Shown here: piece after piece, positions 11,603 through 22,812 of the stretch | Layout of the letters: every line of letters starts with the position of its first letter | Position numbering within the stretch: the first letter of the stretch is position 1 | NCBI RefSeq assembly: GCF_041296385.1 | Contig: NC_091013.1 | Span: 31,381,001 to 31,445,000 of the forward strand | Origin: Aphelocoma coerulescens | Taxonomy: Eukaryota; Chordata; Aves; Passeriformes; Corvidae | Reading direction: 5' to 3' | Length of the DNA: 64,000 nt | Program-made: the position numbers and the translations under genes | Notes under the pieces: generated by a model | Told to the model about the DNA's origin: nothing | The model's database searches: none | What the model saw: only the letters and a program-made list of their open reading frames with translations

Positions 11603-14600
11603 GTAAGACATTCCGCATCGTGTACAAACATTCCTCCTGCACCACACAATATGTCCTGCATAAGCCCTGACAAAGTGTGTGAGGTCTCTGGGCTGAGATT
11701 GATGCTGTGCTGATGATCTGCATGTGTGTGTGCCAGTATTCCCTGTCTTTTCCCTTCTTACAGCCTCAGCAGGGCTACAGTCTGCATCTCTTGGGAGTAG
11801 AATTGATGGTGTGGGGGTCATGGGTTCCTCACAGCAAGGTAAAACCGCAGGTGTATCTGGTGGGATGTTCAGATGGGGTGGCTTCTGCTGAGGCTCCTGA
11901 TTGACACCTTAGGGCACAGACAGCTGTGGACAGTCAGGGAGCTCCTCCTTGCAGCCACTGCTCCTGTGTCATTTGGCTTCACCAGCTGAGATTTGTGTCG
12001 AAACCTTTGAGGTCTGAGCGGGCCTTCACTAGTACACTGGCCTCTAGTTGGGCCTGAGGACTGGGCACACATCTCCTGCCACCAGCCTGGCTTCAAAGGG
12101 GCAGCTTTGCTAGAGAGGCAGTCAGCCCAGTGCTGACATACTCAGAGGGGCCACAGAAGCATTTGCCATGGAAATATTTGATCCCCCAAGAGACCAAAGC
12201 CACTAGTCCTGCTGATGGTCCTTTAAAACCAGCCCCACTATAGGATGTGTCCCAGGGAGAATGCAGTGCAGCATGGTAAAGCTCATCAGCACAAGCTTGG
12301 GGAAACCACATTATTTATACATGGTAAGTCAGGAGGCAATGAAATCAGCTATCTTGTGCAAGAGCCAATAAATTTCACATTGTATCACCATATACTGTTT
12401 AGATGTCACAAGCGTATTTCATGCAGTGTTCAAGCTTGAAAGATGGTATTGATGCTGTTTATAGTCTTTCTCCTGTTAAAGCAAGCTCGTTTGGCAACTT
12501 TTAAGTCCATTCTGCAAAATTTAGTTTAGGGAATAATTATAACTACAAAGCCAAGAAAACTTCATTTGCCTACAGTAAAACAGCTTTTCTGTGGATGAGA
12601 GTGTCATGATTTTGAAGTATCAGGGGTGTAAACCAAAATATCTCTGGCATGTTATGAAAGAAAAAGAAGGAAATAACTCACTATTTGCTTGAAGGCAGAC
12701 AACTGATTGAAGATGGTAGGCGGGCCAGAGGCTTGTTAAGTTAGAGTAAGTCCTGTAGGAGATAGGTGGATCAGCAGCTTACAAGCAGGTGAAGTGCCAC
12801 ATAGGGATGACAAAGTGAAGTGGTGCTTGCAGCGCTGCAGTTTCTGCCACAATTACCACCACACGGTGCGCTTGTGTGACACGTGTGCAGATGTGCACGG
12901 GCAAGGCGTGCGCCTGTCAGCGGATCTGTGTGGCCATCGGGAATCCACTTCCTCACAACTAAATGCATTGTGATAAATATAGGAATAGGAGAACCGCAGA
13001 GCAGAGAGCAAAGATATGTGAATAATGGTTGATATTGACTTTCTCATCTTCTCTCTGCCTGTTCATCCATCTCTCTGGGAAATTTTCTATTATTTTGAAT
13101 TGCAGAGCCATTTCAGAGATCTACCATTCATTTTTAAAGATCCTTTTCAAGGCGGTTTCCTTTTCTCTTGCCAAAGTAGAATTTCCATTTTTTTTAAGCT
13201 TAGGATGGACAAGATTTCATCTAGTAACATATGAGCATACTTTTGTACCTATAATAACATCACAACTGTATTGTGGCCTGGGTGGTCTGCATGGTCAGAA
13301 ATGAGAGTGCTTTGTGTGTGAGATGTGAAAGAAGTACCTTAAAAAACTCACCAGAATCCTGGAACAATCCTGTATTACTGGCCATAGATTATGTTAATTT
13401 TAGACACCACTTCTATTTTAAAATATTTTAAAATAATTAAAAGCTGTTCTGTGGCTTAACGTTAGTCTGTACTGTTACCGACTTTAGAAAGCATCTGCTT
13501 TTCAGGCTCCAAAATACAAAAAATGGTTTCCCAGTTTTTCAAATGTGTTTTTCAAACCTTCATAAACTAGCTATTGCTTTTCACAAAGCACAGAGTAAAA
13601 TCTTTATTGGACCTCATAGGGAATGTCTCCATAGCTCTTAGAAAGCTTTCCCACAGGTAATCCATGTAGTTATCCCTACTTTTTAAAACCTGAGGGCTAC
13701 ACCAAACTGTTGTGGATCGCACATTATTCAGATAAATGGTTCTGTCAGTTAAGTAGTGACCAAAGCCAGTAAAGACTGAAAGGCTAAATTCTGGGCAACA
13801 GCTTCATCTCTTAGTTCCAAGTCATGCATGGTAACATGAATTGCTCTTCAGTCTTAATAGCAGTGTTAAGACATCAGTTCAATTCATTTGCAAAGACTCT
13901 TCCAGCAAGAGAAGCAAGTAGGCTACACTTGCTTTTAACAGAAGACAGTTCCCAAATATTAAGATATTCATCATTTTGGGAATGGGAAAAAGAGAAGCTT
14001 GTAGGACTCCTGCCCTGTTACAAGGATGCAAATCATAACTATGTTTCTGTCCATAAAAAACTGAGTGTCAGCATCATTAGTTCGCATTCACGCCACACTG
14101 CTTTTAACCTGCAATTCAAGTAATTAGCTATCTGACAGCTTGAAACTTGAAATTTATTAATTAGGCTATTAAAGTTGCAAAGGCCACAGCAGCTATAGCT
14201 AGAGTGGTTTTGAAATCAGTCTAGTAATAAAAGCTAAATATCTGAGATTTATATATCACAAATATAACAGAATTGCACATTTGAAACTGCACATGTGGCT
14301 GTATCAATCAATATAACTAAATGCTCATTTGATGGAGGGGATGGATGTGCATATGCTGTACTTCTATATGAAATCAGGCCTCATTAACATGGGAGGTCTG
14401 CATTGATTCACAAGAATGAGAGGAGAGTCTGAGTCACATGCGACACGTGGCAGTGCCCAGTAGGTTTCCAAATACTGCACTGCTGGAGGAGCACTGTTAG
14501 AGAGCTGTCCTTTATGTAATGGAGGGCATAAAGTTACATTTCATCCTTAACTTTGAATTTTCTTTCTCTCTGGAATTAATTTGTACTCTTGAATTTACTA

Positions 14601-16990
14601 GGAAGGGGCAATGACAGTCTCTTTACTTCTTGTTTTTCAAAGCTTGAGGATAATTGAATGAATGTGTGATGTGACACAAATGTGATGTGTGTGTGCTTTT
14701 CTTTCTCAGCCACGCTTTGTTATGTACAAATGATCAGGCATTTCTTGATTGTAATTTTATTAAAAGCATCTTAATAAATAAACTTTAAATGAATAATTAA
14801 ATTTGTAAATAAGAGCTCACTTGATGCTTGTGTGGATGAGCTTTCATGTTCAAGTATTAATTCTCTTGTGCAGGAAAAAATGCTGTTAATTCTGCTGCAT
14901 GCTTTGCTCTCTTTCTTCATTTTTACTGTGATTTTATGTCTTGATAGTTTGATCAGGTGTTTGATTTCTAGTTATGTGTATATGATATTATGGGATCAGC
15001 CATCATTTTGTTATTTGGGAATTAATTTAGCCACTCCAGGAGAACTGGTTTCTTGTCACAAGGCTATTGGGTGATTATTCTCAGCAGATGCTAAGTTGTC
15101 ATACTGATCTTGTTCTTTACAAGCTCAATTCATTTGCTTTTCCCTTTCTTATTGATTTTAACAAGCTGGAGGAAATACACTGGACAATAATCTTCAGAAA
15201 TTAAGACTTCACCTTCTTTTTAAAGTTACATTCTTTTTTCCTCCATTAGTAAGACCATTCTATATTTCTCTATGAGATATTTTTACTAGCCTTTGGCAGA
15301 GGCAAAATACTGTGCTCAGCAGTTAAAGGGGATGGTGCATTCTTCCTGAGGTTAATGAAAAGGTAAAAGAGTGAGCAAGATCCTTGTTTAGAAGTTTCAA
15401 ACACTTTTACAAATATGAGGATATTTCCTTCAAAATTACTGCATTTCCCTGAACTTTTCTGGGTAGATAAATTCTCTGTTTTGGAAACTGAACATGCTCT
15501 AAAAGCCTACTTTTATTGGGAGTGTGGTTGGCTACAAGAATAGCATTTAAATTCAGTTGTACATACCAGTACATCACTGCTGCAAGCTGATCTTGACTTT
15601 TTAAGATTACATTCAGTCACCAGAAAAAAACAGGCTTTAATCTCTCTTCATCAGAAACATTCACAAAAAGCTGATGCAATTTGTCAAAAGTACACAATTT
15701 CAAACTACTGAGAAATTATTCTTGGCATGTGAAACATGGTACAGATCTTTTCATATTACAGTAGAAGGTAGAAACTATTGGGGCGTGCCCAAAAATTTGA
15801 CGTCTCACATTACAGGTATGTAGGATGGAAGTGAGTTGCAGATGTGTATTATAGTATTGAAATTACAGATCAAAGCCATGCAGTCTGGACAGCCTTGACT
15901 CCAGAGCAAATTGTGCAGATCGAGGGATTCTGATCAGCCGAGCCCTCAAGACGCCAGGGTCTGCTGTCCAGCCAGCCTCTGTTTAGAGGGCCCAAGAAGC
16001 TCTTGGGACCCCAAGCCCCTGAGGAATTCTCCTCATTGTCTCAGCAGCACAATCTCAGCCCAACCAAGTTGGAGCATCCTCAGCTCTCTGGGGACTTGCA
16101 GTTCCTCTTTCCATGAGCTGTGTGTTTGGCTCATCCCTCAGCCTCTGTGAACCAGGGATCTGGTGCAGTGCCCAGTTCCTCACTGAAAATGACTGCATGT
16201 GTTCCTGTGGGTGCCTGGCTTCTCTGAGCAGTCTTAACTGCAGTTGTAGCAGCAGCATGGATGTGAGGTGGTATTCCTGTGTGTGTCTGGGTTATTCAGA
16301 AGCAGTTACATACAGGATACTTTTCCTGCTGCGTCCGTGGCAAAGTATTCTTTTTTCCCTTAATTTAAATATCTTTTTGTTATGGTTTATATTTGTATTC
16401 ATAGCCTTCTTTTATATTTTATGAATGCAAACAAATTCTCTGAGTAAAAATCAGTGAGCGAACATTTGCACTTGAGGAAAAAATGGTCTGATTTATTGCA
16501 CCACATTCACAGATATTGCTGTTGTCATACAAGGTCAACCTTGTAATCTCAGGGACCCAGAACTAGTCTGTATTTTCATTCTCTGATGCTGTCAGTGTCA
16601 ACATGTGAAAAGACCAGCTGTGCTACTACCTCAGGGATCCAATGGTCCATGAAACAATATTGGCCTTCCCTCTGTCTTCTCATCTGAACTTGTAGAAGAT
16701 GATAGACGAGTTTTGGCTGATCAATACATGAATAGTGAGCAGGAGAGTCGTAATTGCTAAACAAGGAATTGCACCATTAAAGGGTTGTTGTGAAATAAGT
16801 TTACAATCTTAAGAATTAATGGATTTTCCAAGAAATATTGGACTTATTCTTGTAATTGAAAATTAGTTTGAAACCAAATGGACAATCATCAGTGCTGTTT
16901 GTACTGTTAAGGTAATGTCCAAGCAAGTATTGCAGCAAAAAAATTGCTGAAAAAATAATACACCTTCCCTTTTTTCTGTTATTACTGTAG
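11603..16990 (+). other. AFF3: AFF3 intron, 5,388 bp
   Basis: A GT-AG intron in phase 0, starting GTAAGA and ending with a T-rich tract and TACTGTAG. The contents are noncoding. The only notable patch is a CpG-dense stretch around 12850-12945 that stands out from its AT-rich surroundings. An AT-rich stretch with several homeodomain-type TAATTA/ATTAAT cores lies around 14100-14250. No transposable element was recognised. The short ORFs here have no family resemblance. Confidence 0.85.
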
Positions 16991-17027
16991 GAGTCACAAC
17001 AGGGATCCACAGGACACAGCAATACAA
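16991..17027 (+). CDS. AFF3: AFF3 coding exon, 37 nt
   Basis: This very small exon encodes ESQQGSTGHSNT plus the first base of the next codon (phase 0 to 1). The acceptor is preceded by CCCTTTTTTCTGTTATTACTGTAG (pyrimidine-rich up to 16990, given here in part). The donor is CAA/GTAAGTA, close to the ideal consensus. It was found by asking for an exon starting with acidic-S-Q after '...FPFPNK'. Human AFF3, as I remember it, continues DSQLVSSGHNNPK, which aligns residue for residue (E/D, SQ, S, GH, N conserved). The split codon A+GG gives R, where human has K. Because the exon is short and weakly conserved, confidence comes from position, phase and splice signals together. Confidence 0.88.
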
Positions 17028-18817
17028 GTAAGTACCAACTCATTTTCTGGCTTCATTGGGTGGAGGGGTAGACAATGACTTTGAAAAAGAAGTGATTGAT
17101 GAAGTAAGGGATCAGTAGCAGACTGGGACAGCACAGAGCCTCAGCAGGCAATACTCAGCTATGGACGAATATGGAGAACTGAAGAGTGACCATCAAAATG
17201 TCAGCTCTTTTGGTGGCCTGGGAAGAACAAAAAGTATTCATTTCATTATCACTGTTCCATTATGTAAATGAGAAAGACTGAAAGGGCAAAAGAGTGGTTT
17301 TTTTGGAAAGCCAGAAAAGAGATGACCTAATTGCACAGCCAGATCCAGACTGCCAGAAAATTCTGCAAGAAAACTTGTTATCATTTATCTTTCATACTCA
17401 GTGGTATATTTTTTGGCCATTGCACAGTACTAAGCTGCATAAATCTTGCCAAAGTAACACTAGATAATGTTTCAAAGACCCTATGGCCGTGAGTCTTTCT
17501 GGCTAGCAGTGTGGGTAGGGGAGTGATATGTGTTTGTGTGGCTCCTGCTCAGGGCTTTCCAGCAGACTCCAGTTTGCAAATCATGGCACAGATCAGTAGC
17601 ACTTTAATTACACATTTAGCTATGGTAAAAAACTTAGCAGCTGTATTAAACAGGAAGATTGAATTGTTCTGCAAAACGAAATATTAATCCTCTCCCTTGA
17701 CACCTCTGATGGTTGTTGATGTTGTCTTGTATATTAAAAATACATGATTCTATCCTGCTCTCCACATAAAATCATCACAACCAAAAGAATTATTTTGCTA
17801 GCTTCCTGACCTGTCAGCCAACACAGAGCCCTGTTTGCAAATTGCAGGGCTGTGACTGAAGATGAAAAATGCCCTGAGCTGGTAGCTAGGTCTTTGAAAA
17901 GGTCTGGTCACCCACTGCGTGAAGGAAAAGACATCCAGAGACACAAGACTGGGAGATGTAGGCTTTTTAAACGGTGTGGCTCTTCGCTGGGGGAAGGTCA
18001 GCATGAGGAGGACAATGTTGTGAAGAAACATGCAGTGGTGTCACTTAATTGCTGGCATTGGTTTGATATTGCTGTGAGTACCAGCACTAAGGAAATAATA
18101 AAAGGCAAAGGGTATGAGGTTCTGTCAGAAAATAATGAATAGAGTAATGAGAGAAAGAAGCACTAAAGAACCATAATAGAGAGGGCTATGCAAACACAGG
18201 CAGAGGCACAAGCATGACAAACACACTGGCTGAGCTGAGGGCTTTGCAATGACATCAGAGGCCACAGTTTTTGGCCAGCTTTGGTCCTAGCTGAGTATTT
18301 CCTTCTTCCAACACTTGAACAAAATTGGTTGTTCTGCAGATTTAATGAAACCTGCTTTCCTGTGTATTACAAAATTGATCCTATGACCTTACAACTTCTC
18401 CCTGCTTCTTACTCCCATGGTCTCCTACCCCACTTCAATTCCAAGTCCCCCATCCCTCCCACACCCCAATACCTCCAGCTTCTCATCTCCTCATTCATCC
18501 TGCTCAGCAAAATCTGCAGCTGGTCAGAAGCTACACTTGGTACTGCCTAGCTCATGGCACCCAAATCAAAGAACAGCTGGACCCATGCAGAAATATTTTC
18601 TTCATTGGTGGCAAAAGTTAGGGTCACTGTCGGACACCCAGGCACTTTTCCTAGTATCACAGAGAGAGTTTGACTACTTCTGAGAGCTGTATCCATGAGA
18701 ATTCCTGTTGAGGTGCTGGAATAAGACATCAGATATAGTACAGTTAGAATGAGACATAGACTTTACCAGTCCTGTATGTCATACTCAAAGGAAATTTGGG
18801 ACAAAATGATTCAGATG

Positions 18818-19454
18818 TGTGGTGGGGTGACCCTGACTGAACACCATGTGCCCACCAAAGCTGCTCTATTAGTCTCCTGGACACAGGAGAGAAAATACGA
18901 CAAAAGGATCATAGGTAGAGATAAAAACAGGGAGACATCGCTCACCAGTTACTGTCATAAGCAAAACAGACTCAACTTGAGGAAATAATTTAACTTATTA
19001 CCAATCAAATCAGAATAGGACAATGAGAAATAAAATCAGATCTTAAAAGCACCTTCTCCTCTCCCATCTCTTCATCCTGGGCTCAACTCCACTTCCAAAT
19101 TCTCTACCTCCTCCCCACGAGCAGTGCAGGGGACAAAGGAATGGGTGCTGTAGTCAGTTAATCACACCTTGTCTCTGACACTCCTTCCTCCTCAGGTAGA
19201 GGACCCCTTACACTCTTCCCTGCTCCAGTGTGCGGTCCCTCCCACAGGAGACAGTCCTTCATGAACTTCTCACCAGCCCTTCCCAAAGGCTTTGGTTCTT
19301 CATAAACTGCTCCAGCATGGGTCCCCTGCACAGGGTGCAGTTCTTCAGGAACAGGCTGCTCCAGCGTGGGTCCCACATAGGGTCACAAGTCCTGCCAGCA
19401 AACCTGCTCCAGTGTGGGCTTCTCTCTTCATGAGTCCAGGGGTCCTGCCAGGAA
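18818..19454 (-). mobile_element. Avian endogenous-retrovirus LTR-like repeat, 5'-truncated
   Basis: The + strand starts TGTGGTGGGGTGACCCTGAC and passes through '...TGCCCACCAAAGCTGCTCTA...', 'ACAGACTCAACTTGAGGAAA' and 'TTATTACCAATCAAATCAGA'. It then enters a series of 'CTGCTCCAGYRTGGG' units. I recognise this as a widespread Neoavian interspersed repeat. Read on the minus strand its end is '...GGTCACCCCACCACA', a plausible LTR 3' end in CA. The + strand right edge stops abruptly after 'CCTGCCAGGAA', so the LTR 5' part seems missing. No retroviral coding sequence is present. The exact subfamily cannot be named without a repeat library. Orientation and boundaries are inferences. Confidence 0.7.
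19220..19420. repeat. Short tandem subrepeats inside the LTR-like element (~48 bp unit)
   Basis: The core 'CTGCTCCAG(T/C)(G/A)TG' recurs at 19220, 19307, 19356 and 19404, spaced 87, 49 and 48 bp. The units share 'GGGTCCC' and 'TTCTTCA(G/T)' flanks and have diverged. The 87-bp gap probably holds one degenerated extra unit (the TTCATGAACTTCT segment near 19258). The array belongs to the repeat element and is not a host minisatellite. Confidence 0.75.
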
Positions 19455-20036
19455 ATACTAGCAAATTACTCTGTGGGAAAGAAATCTAATGGTCAATGTA
19501 TTGTGTTATCCAAGTGCACATCTTCAGAGTCCAAATTAGCTGGTTTTTCCCATTGCACCCTGACTTCTTTGGAGTGGCTCTTGAGCCTGTCATTTGCAAT
19601 GGTTTTACTGCAGCTGCCAACATTGTCTTTCTCATGGATAGCATTTGAATTTCTGTCATCCTTCCCCCACAAGGAAATCAAAGCATTTAAAAACTCATAA
19701 TAGCTGAAATTATACTACTCCATCACAATAAATATCATTTATCCTTGTTACCCAGAAAGGGAAACCTAATCTGGTTGAGTGATTCACCAAAATTCTAGCT
19801 AAGAGAAGAGAACTCCTTTACTGGCCACCCACTATTCAACAGGGAAATCCTACAAAAGTTCAGTTGAACTTTATTTTGAAATTTGAGAAATCTGGACATG
19901 TCTTCTGCTTGTATCTAAAAAGGTTAGGAAAGAAGTTGCATGAGATGAGGTAGGAACTAGCAAAGACCTCCCAGTTCTGTGGCTAAGGATCTGTGGACTG
20001 ATGGTTTCCACTGTATGTTTTCTGCATGCACCCACT

Positions 20037-20056
20037 GACACACACACACACACACG
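20037..20056. repeat. (CA)n microsatellite
   Basis: About ten CA units ending in ACGCCCC. It is a simple repeat inside the intron and has no coding meaning. Confidence 0.9.
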
Positions 20057-22760
20057 CCCCTGTTTCAGGAGACATACACGGTGCTTAGCATCTGAAACAA
20101 AGTGTGCTAACAGCAATCCCATAGCAAGGTGGGTAGCTTGTTCTTCGTGGCTAAGAAAAACAAAGGTTGGCACAAATTTGCCCATAAGAAGAAGTCAAAA
20201 CTAGTGAAGGTTTAGCAGTTCAGCAAATGCCAGCCTCCCACAATGGTACCTGCATGCATTTGACAGGTTACGTGAAAAAATCAAAAGCAAATCTTAGTTT
20301 GGCCAAGAGTGAGTGTAAAACAGCGAAGTTGTTGTAACATGCCCTTATCCAAAAATATTATCTGTACCATATCTGTGGCATTCAGCTATGCTTAGGCTAT
20401 ACACATTTGTAAAATTTCTAAGATTCTGTCAAGTAAGAATGAAGTTGGTAAGAACTGATAATGCATTAATGGCCAGATTTTCTACTCTAATATGCTGGAC
20501 TGATGCATTTCTACCATCTGTACAGGCTTCGTCCTTCCTCTCCACACAGAAGTATGCTAAGTGACAATTAGCATAAAAGCAGCTACAAATGCTTACTGTA
20601 GGGTAATCCATTAATATCCAGTTTGGCTAAATCATAGAGATTCCATTTCCTCACAGTACGTATGCTCTTTCCCTTGTTGCTGCATTAACATACACTGCTG
20701 AAAGTAGAACTGATGTGAACTCTCCTGGCAAAGCACTCAGGAATCCATATTCTCTCTCACACTCAAACAAACCAGTGTTCATGGTAATAATTCATCACTT
20801 AGAAAAGACCCAAGTTACAAATAGAGAATCTTTGAATATATGCCAACTGTTACTGTTGGTTTCTTGTTCCAAATTACCATAATGCAGATGAGCTCCAGGG
20901 CTCCAGGCTCCGGAAGGGTGACAAACGTATATAGAAGCAACAGCTTCCTGGCCAGCAAGTTTACCATCTGGATATACTTTCTGAGGTCTCTGCTGAAAGT
21001 GAAGAGTGACCTAGAGATTATGGAGTGGATGTATTCCATCCTGTGTGGATGCCCTGTTCATGCCTAAATTTTAGGTGCCTTTAGCTGTCCTCTTACCATG
21101 AATGCTGAGCTTCCCTAGAGGTCCATGAAGGCACTGGTGGTTTTGATGTCATCCAGAGCTTTCCCCATCCCGTTCAATGAAGTTTAGGCACCTCAGCTGA
21201 GTAGACACAAACCCTAGAGAGGAGGATGAGATCTAAAAGCACTGTGTCAAGGTGTTTTTGACACCCAGAACTTCCACTACAAGGCAGCTACTTACAGAAA
21301 GTCACTGCCTAGAGTGTCTTTCAGCTTCCTCCTGTACAGCAGTGGAAGAACACTGGTAGCAGAATCCTGCCTGTTCTGAAGGCAACAGCAGGTTTTCCAG
21401 AGGTGTCCTTACAGCTGTTGCTCTATGGAAACTGAGGGCAAGGACTTCGTCAGCAGCAAATGGATGGTGTGTGATGCTCATATGCATGGACTAGGTCGGG
21501 GCTGATCCAAAACCCACTCAACTCATGCTGCTCATTTGCAGTGTGTCAGGCAACACCAAAACAGCCTGAACAAAATATGTATTTCTTGCATTTTTTTCAG
21601 AAGGAATAGGTGGATTTTGGCTTAACACAGCTCATTAAAAGGTAATGGAGAAAAACACGTCCATCAGTAAACCAGTCACATTCAACCTCTGCGCCTCCTT
21701 GTCTGCTAGACAACATAAACTCATGTGTAGACAGCTATTAGCATCCAGCGACACACAAGAGGAGCAGCATCTGCACAGTCACTAGGCCCAGAATTCAAGT
21801 TCAAGGTGATTCAAGTGGAGTAGCATACCTTCTAAATCCATGGTACAGCTACACAGAAATCTTACACTGGAGCACAGCTCTGTCTGGTTACTCAGAGAAC
21901 ATTAATTACAGCAAACATCAGCCTTACTGTTTTCTGGCAGGGGGGATAGAAAGGAGGGAGAAGGAGTTGGCCTGACTCGGCAGAAGCAGTACCGCCCCAT
22001 CTGCCAGCAGCCTGCCTCCCACTGTCCGTGCTGTGTAACTGTGTTGGGCAGATACGTTAGTTCGGACCCAAGATGGGGATCATCACAAGCCAGCATGCCA
22101 GGACCCATATGAGTCATAAGGAAATGTGAAGAGGCATCCCTTGGGCCTCTGATGCTTCTCAAGCATTTGGGTACTTGACTTCTCCTGGCACTGCGTGGCT
22201 AAGCTAGCATAGCAAAGAAGGCTTCTCCAGCCCCCACTCACAGAAGCTAAAGATCAAATCCTTAATCTGTCAAAATTAATGTGAGCCAAAATATCCATTG
22301 GCAGAACTGCGCCCTGATCGCTGCCTCAGTCTCCTGCTGATGCTATTTTGCTTTGTATGAAATAATTACTCTTCCTGGAGCAGGGTTTTGGAGCAAGTGC
22401 GTGTTGTATGGAGTACACTCTCAGCAGCAGAGCTCTAGGGTCCTAGAGAAATCCTTTCAGTTGCTCCAGGGTCTGCTGTCCCTGCTGAAGCCTGTGTCCT
22501 CTAAGCATCTCCTCTTGCAGAGTTTCTCTGCCTGACATTTCCGGAGCATGTGTCAGTGACAAGAAGAGTCAAGTCAGGATTGACCCCCGGCTTGCAAATG
22601 CTCCCGCAGTGCCCCTGCAGCCCTGTGGCTGCCTCCACAGCTGTCTGTGTGTGTGGCAGGAGTGGTCAGTGTTAGCAATGAATAAAGCATTGATGTGTCA
22701 CATCTGAGCAGTTTCCATACTGACCCATTTCTGATGTCATTTTCTTCTTCTCTTTTAAAG

Positions 22761-22812
22761 GGAAAAGTGATGTAGAGCCAAAGACCCCAGAGAAAAGCGC
22801 AACCCATACATC
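22761..22812 (+). CDS. AFF3: AFF3 coding exon, 52 nt
   Basis: The exon encodes (R)KSDVEPKTPEKSATHT(S). It starts with two bases (GG) that complete the split codon from the 37-nt exon, and ends with TC, which needs one base from the next exon (phase 1 to 2). The acceptor follows a long pyrimidine stretch (TCTTCTTCTCTTTTAAAG). The donor is ATC/GTAAGTC. Aligned with human AFF3 as remembered (KKGDAEPESPDNGTSNTS), length is identical and K, D, EP, P, T and TS positions are kept. This is a hydrophilic, probably disordered linker leading into the DLKLS block. The frame is fixed by phase: the other two frames contain stops within the exon or at its border. Confidence 0.9.

Larger units (their letters stand above)
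17028..22760 (+). other. AFF3: AFF3 intron, 5,733 bp
   Basis: A GT-AG intron in phase 1, with donor GTAAGTA and an acceptor preceded by TTTCTTCTTCTCTTTTAAAG. It contains an avian LTR-derived repeat at 18818-19454 with short internal repeats, and a CA repeat at 20037-20056. The remainder is unremarkable AT-rich noncoding sequence in which I recognise nothing. Confidence 0.85.
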
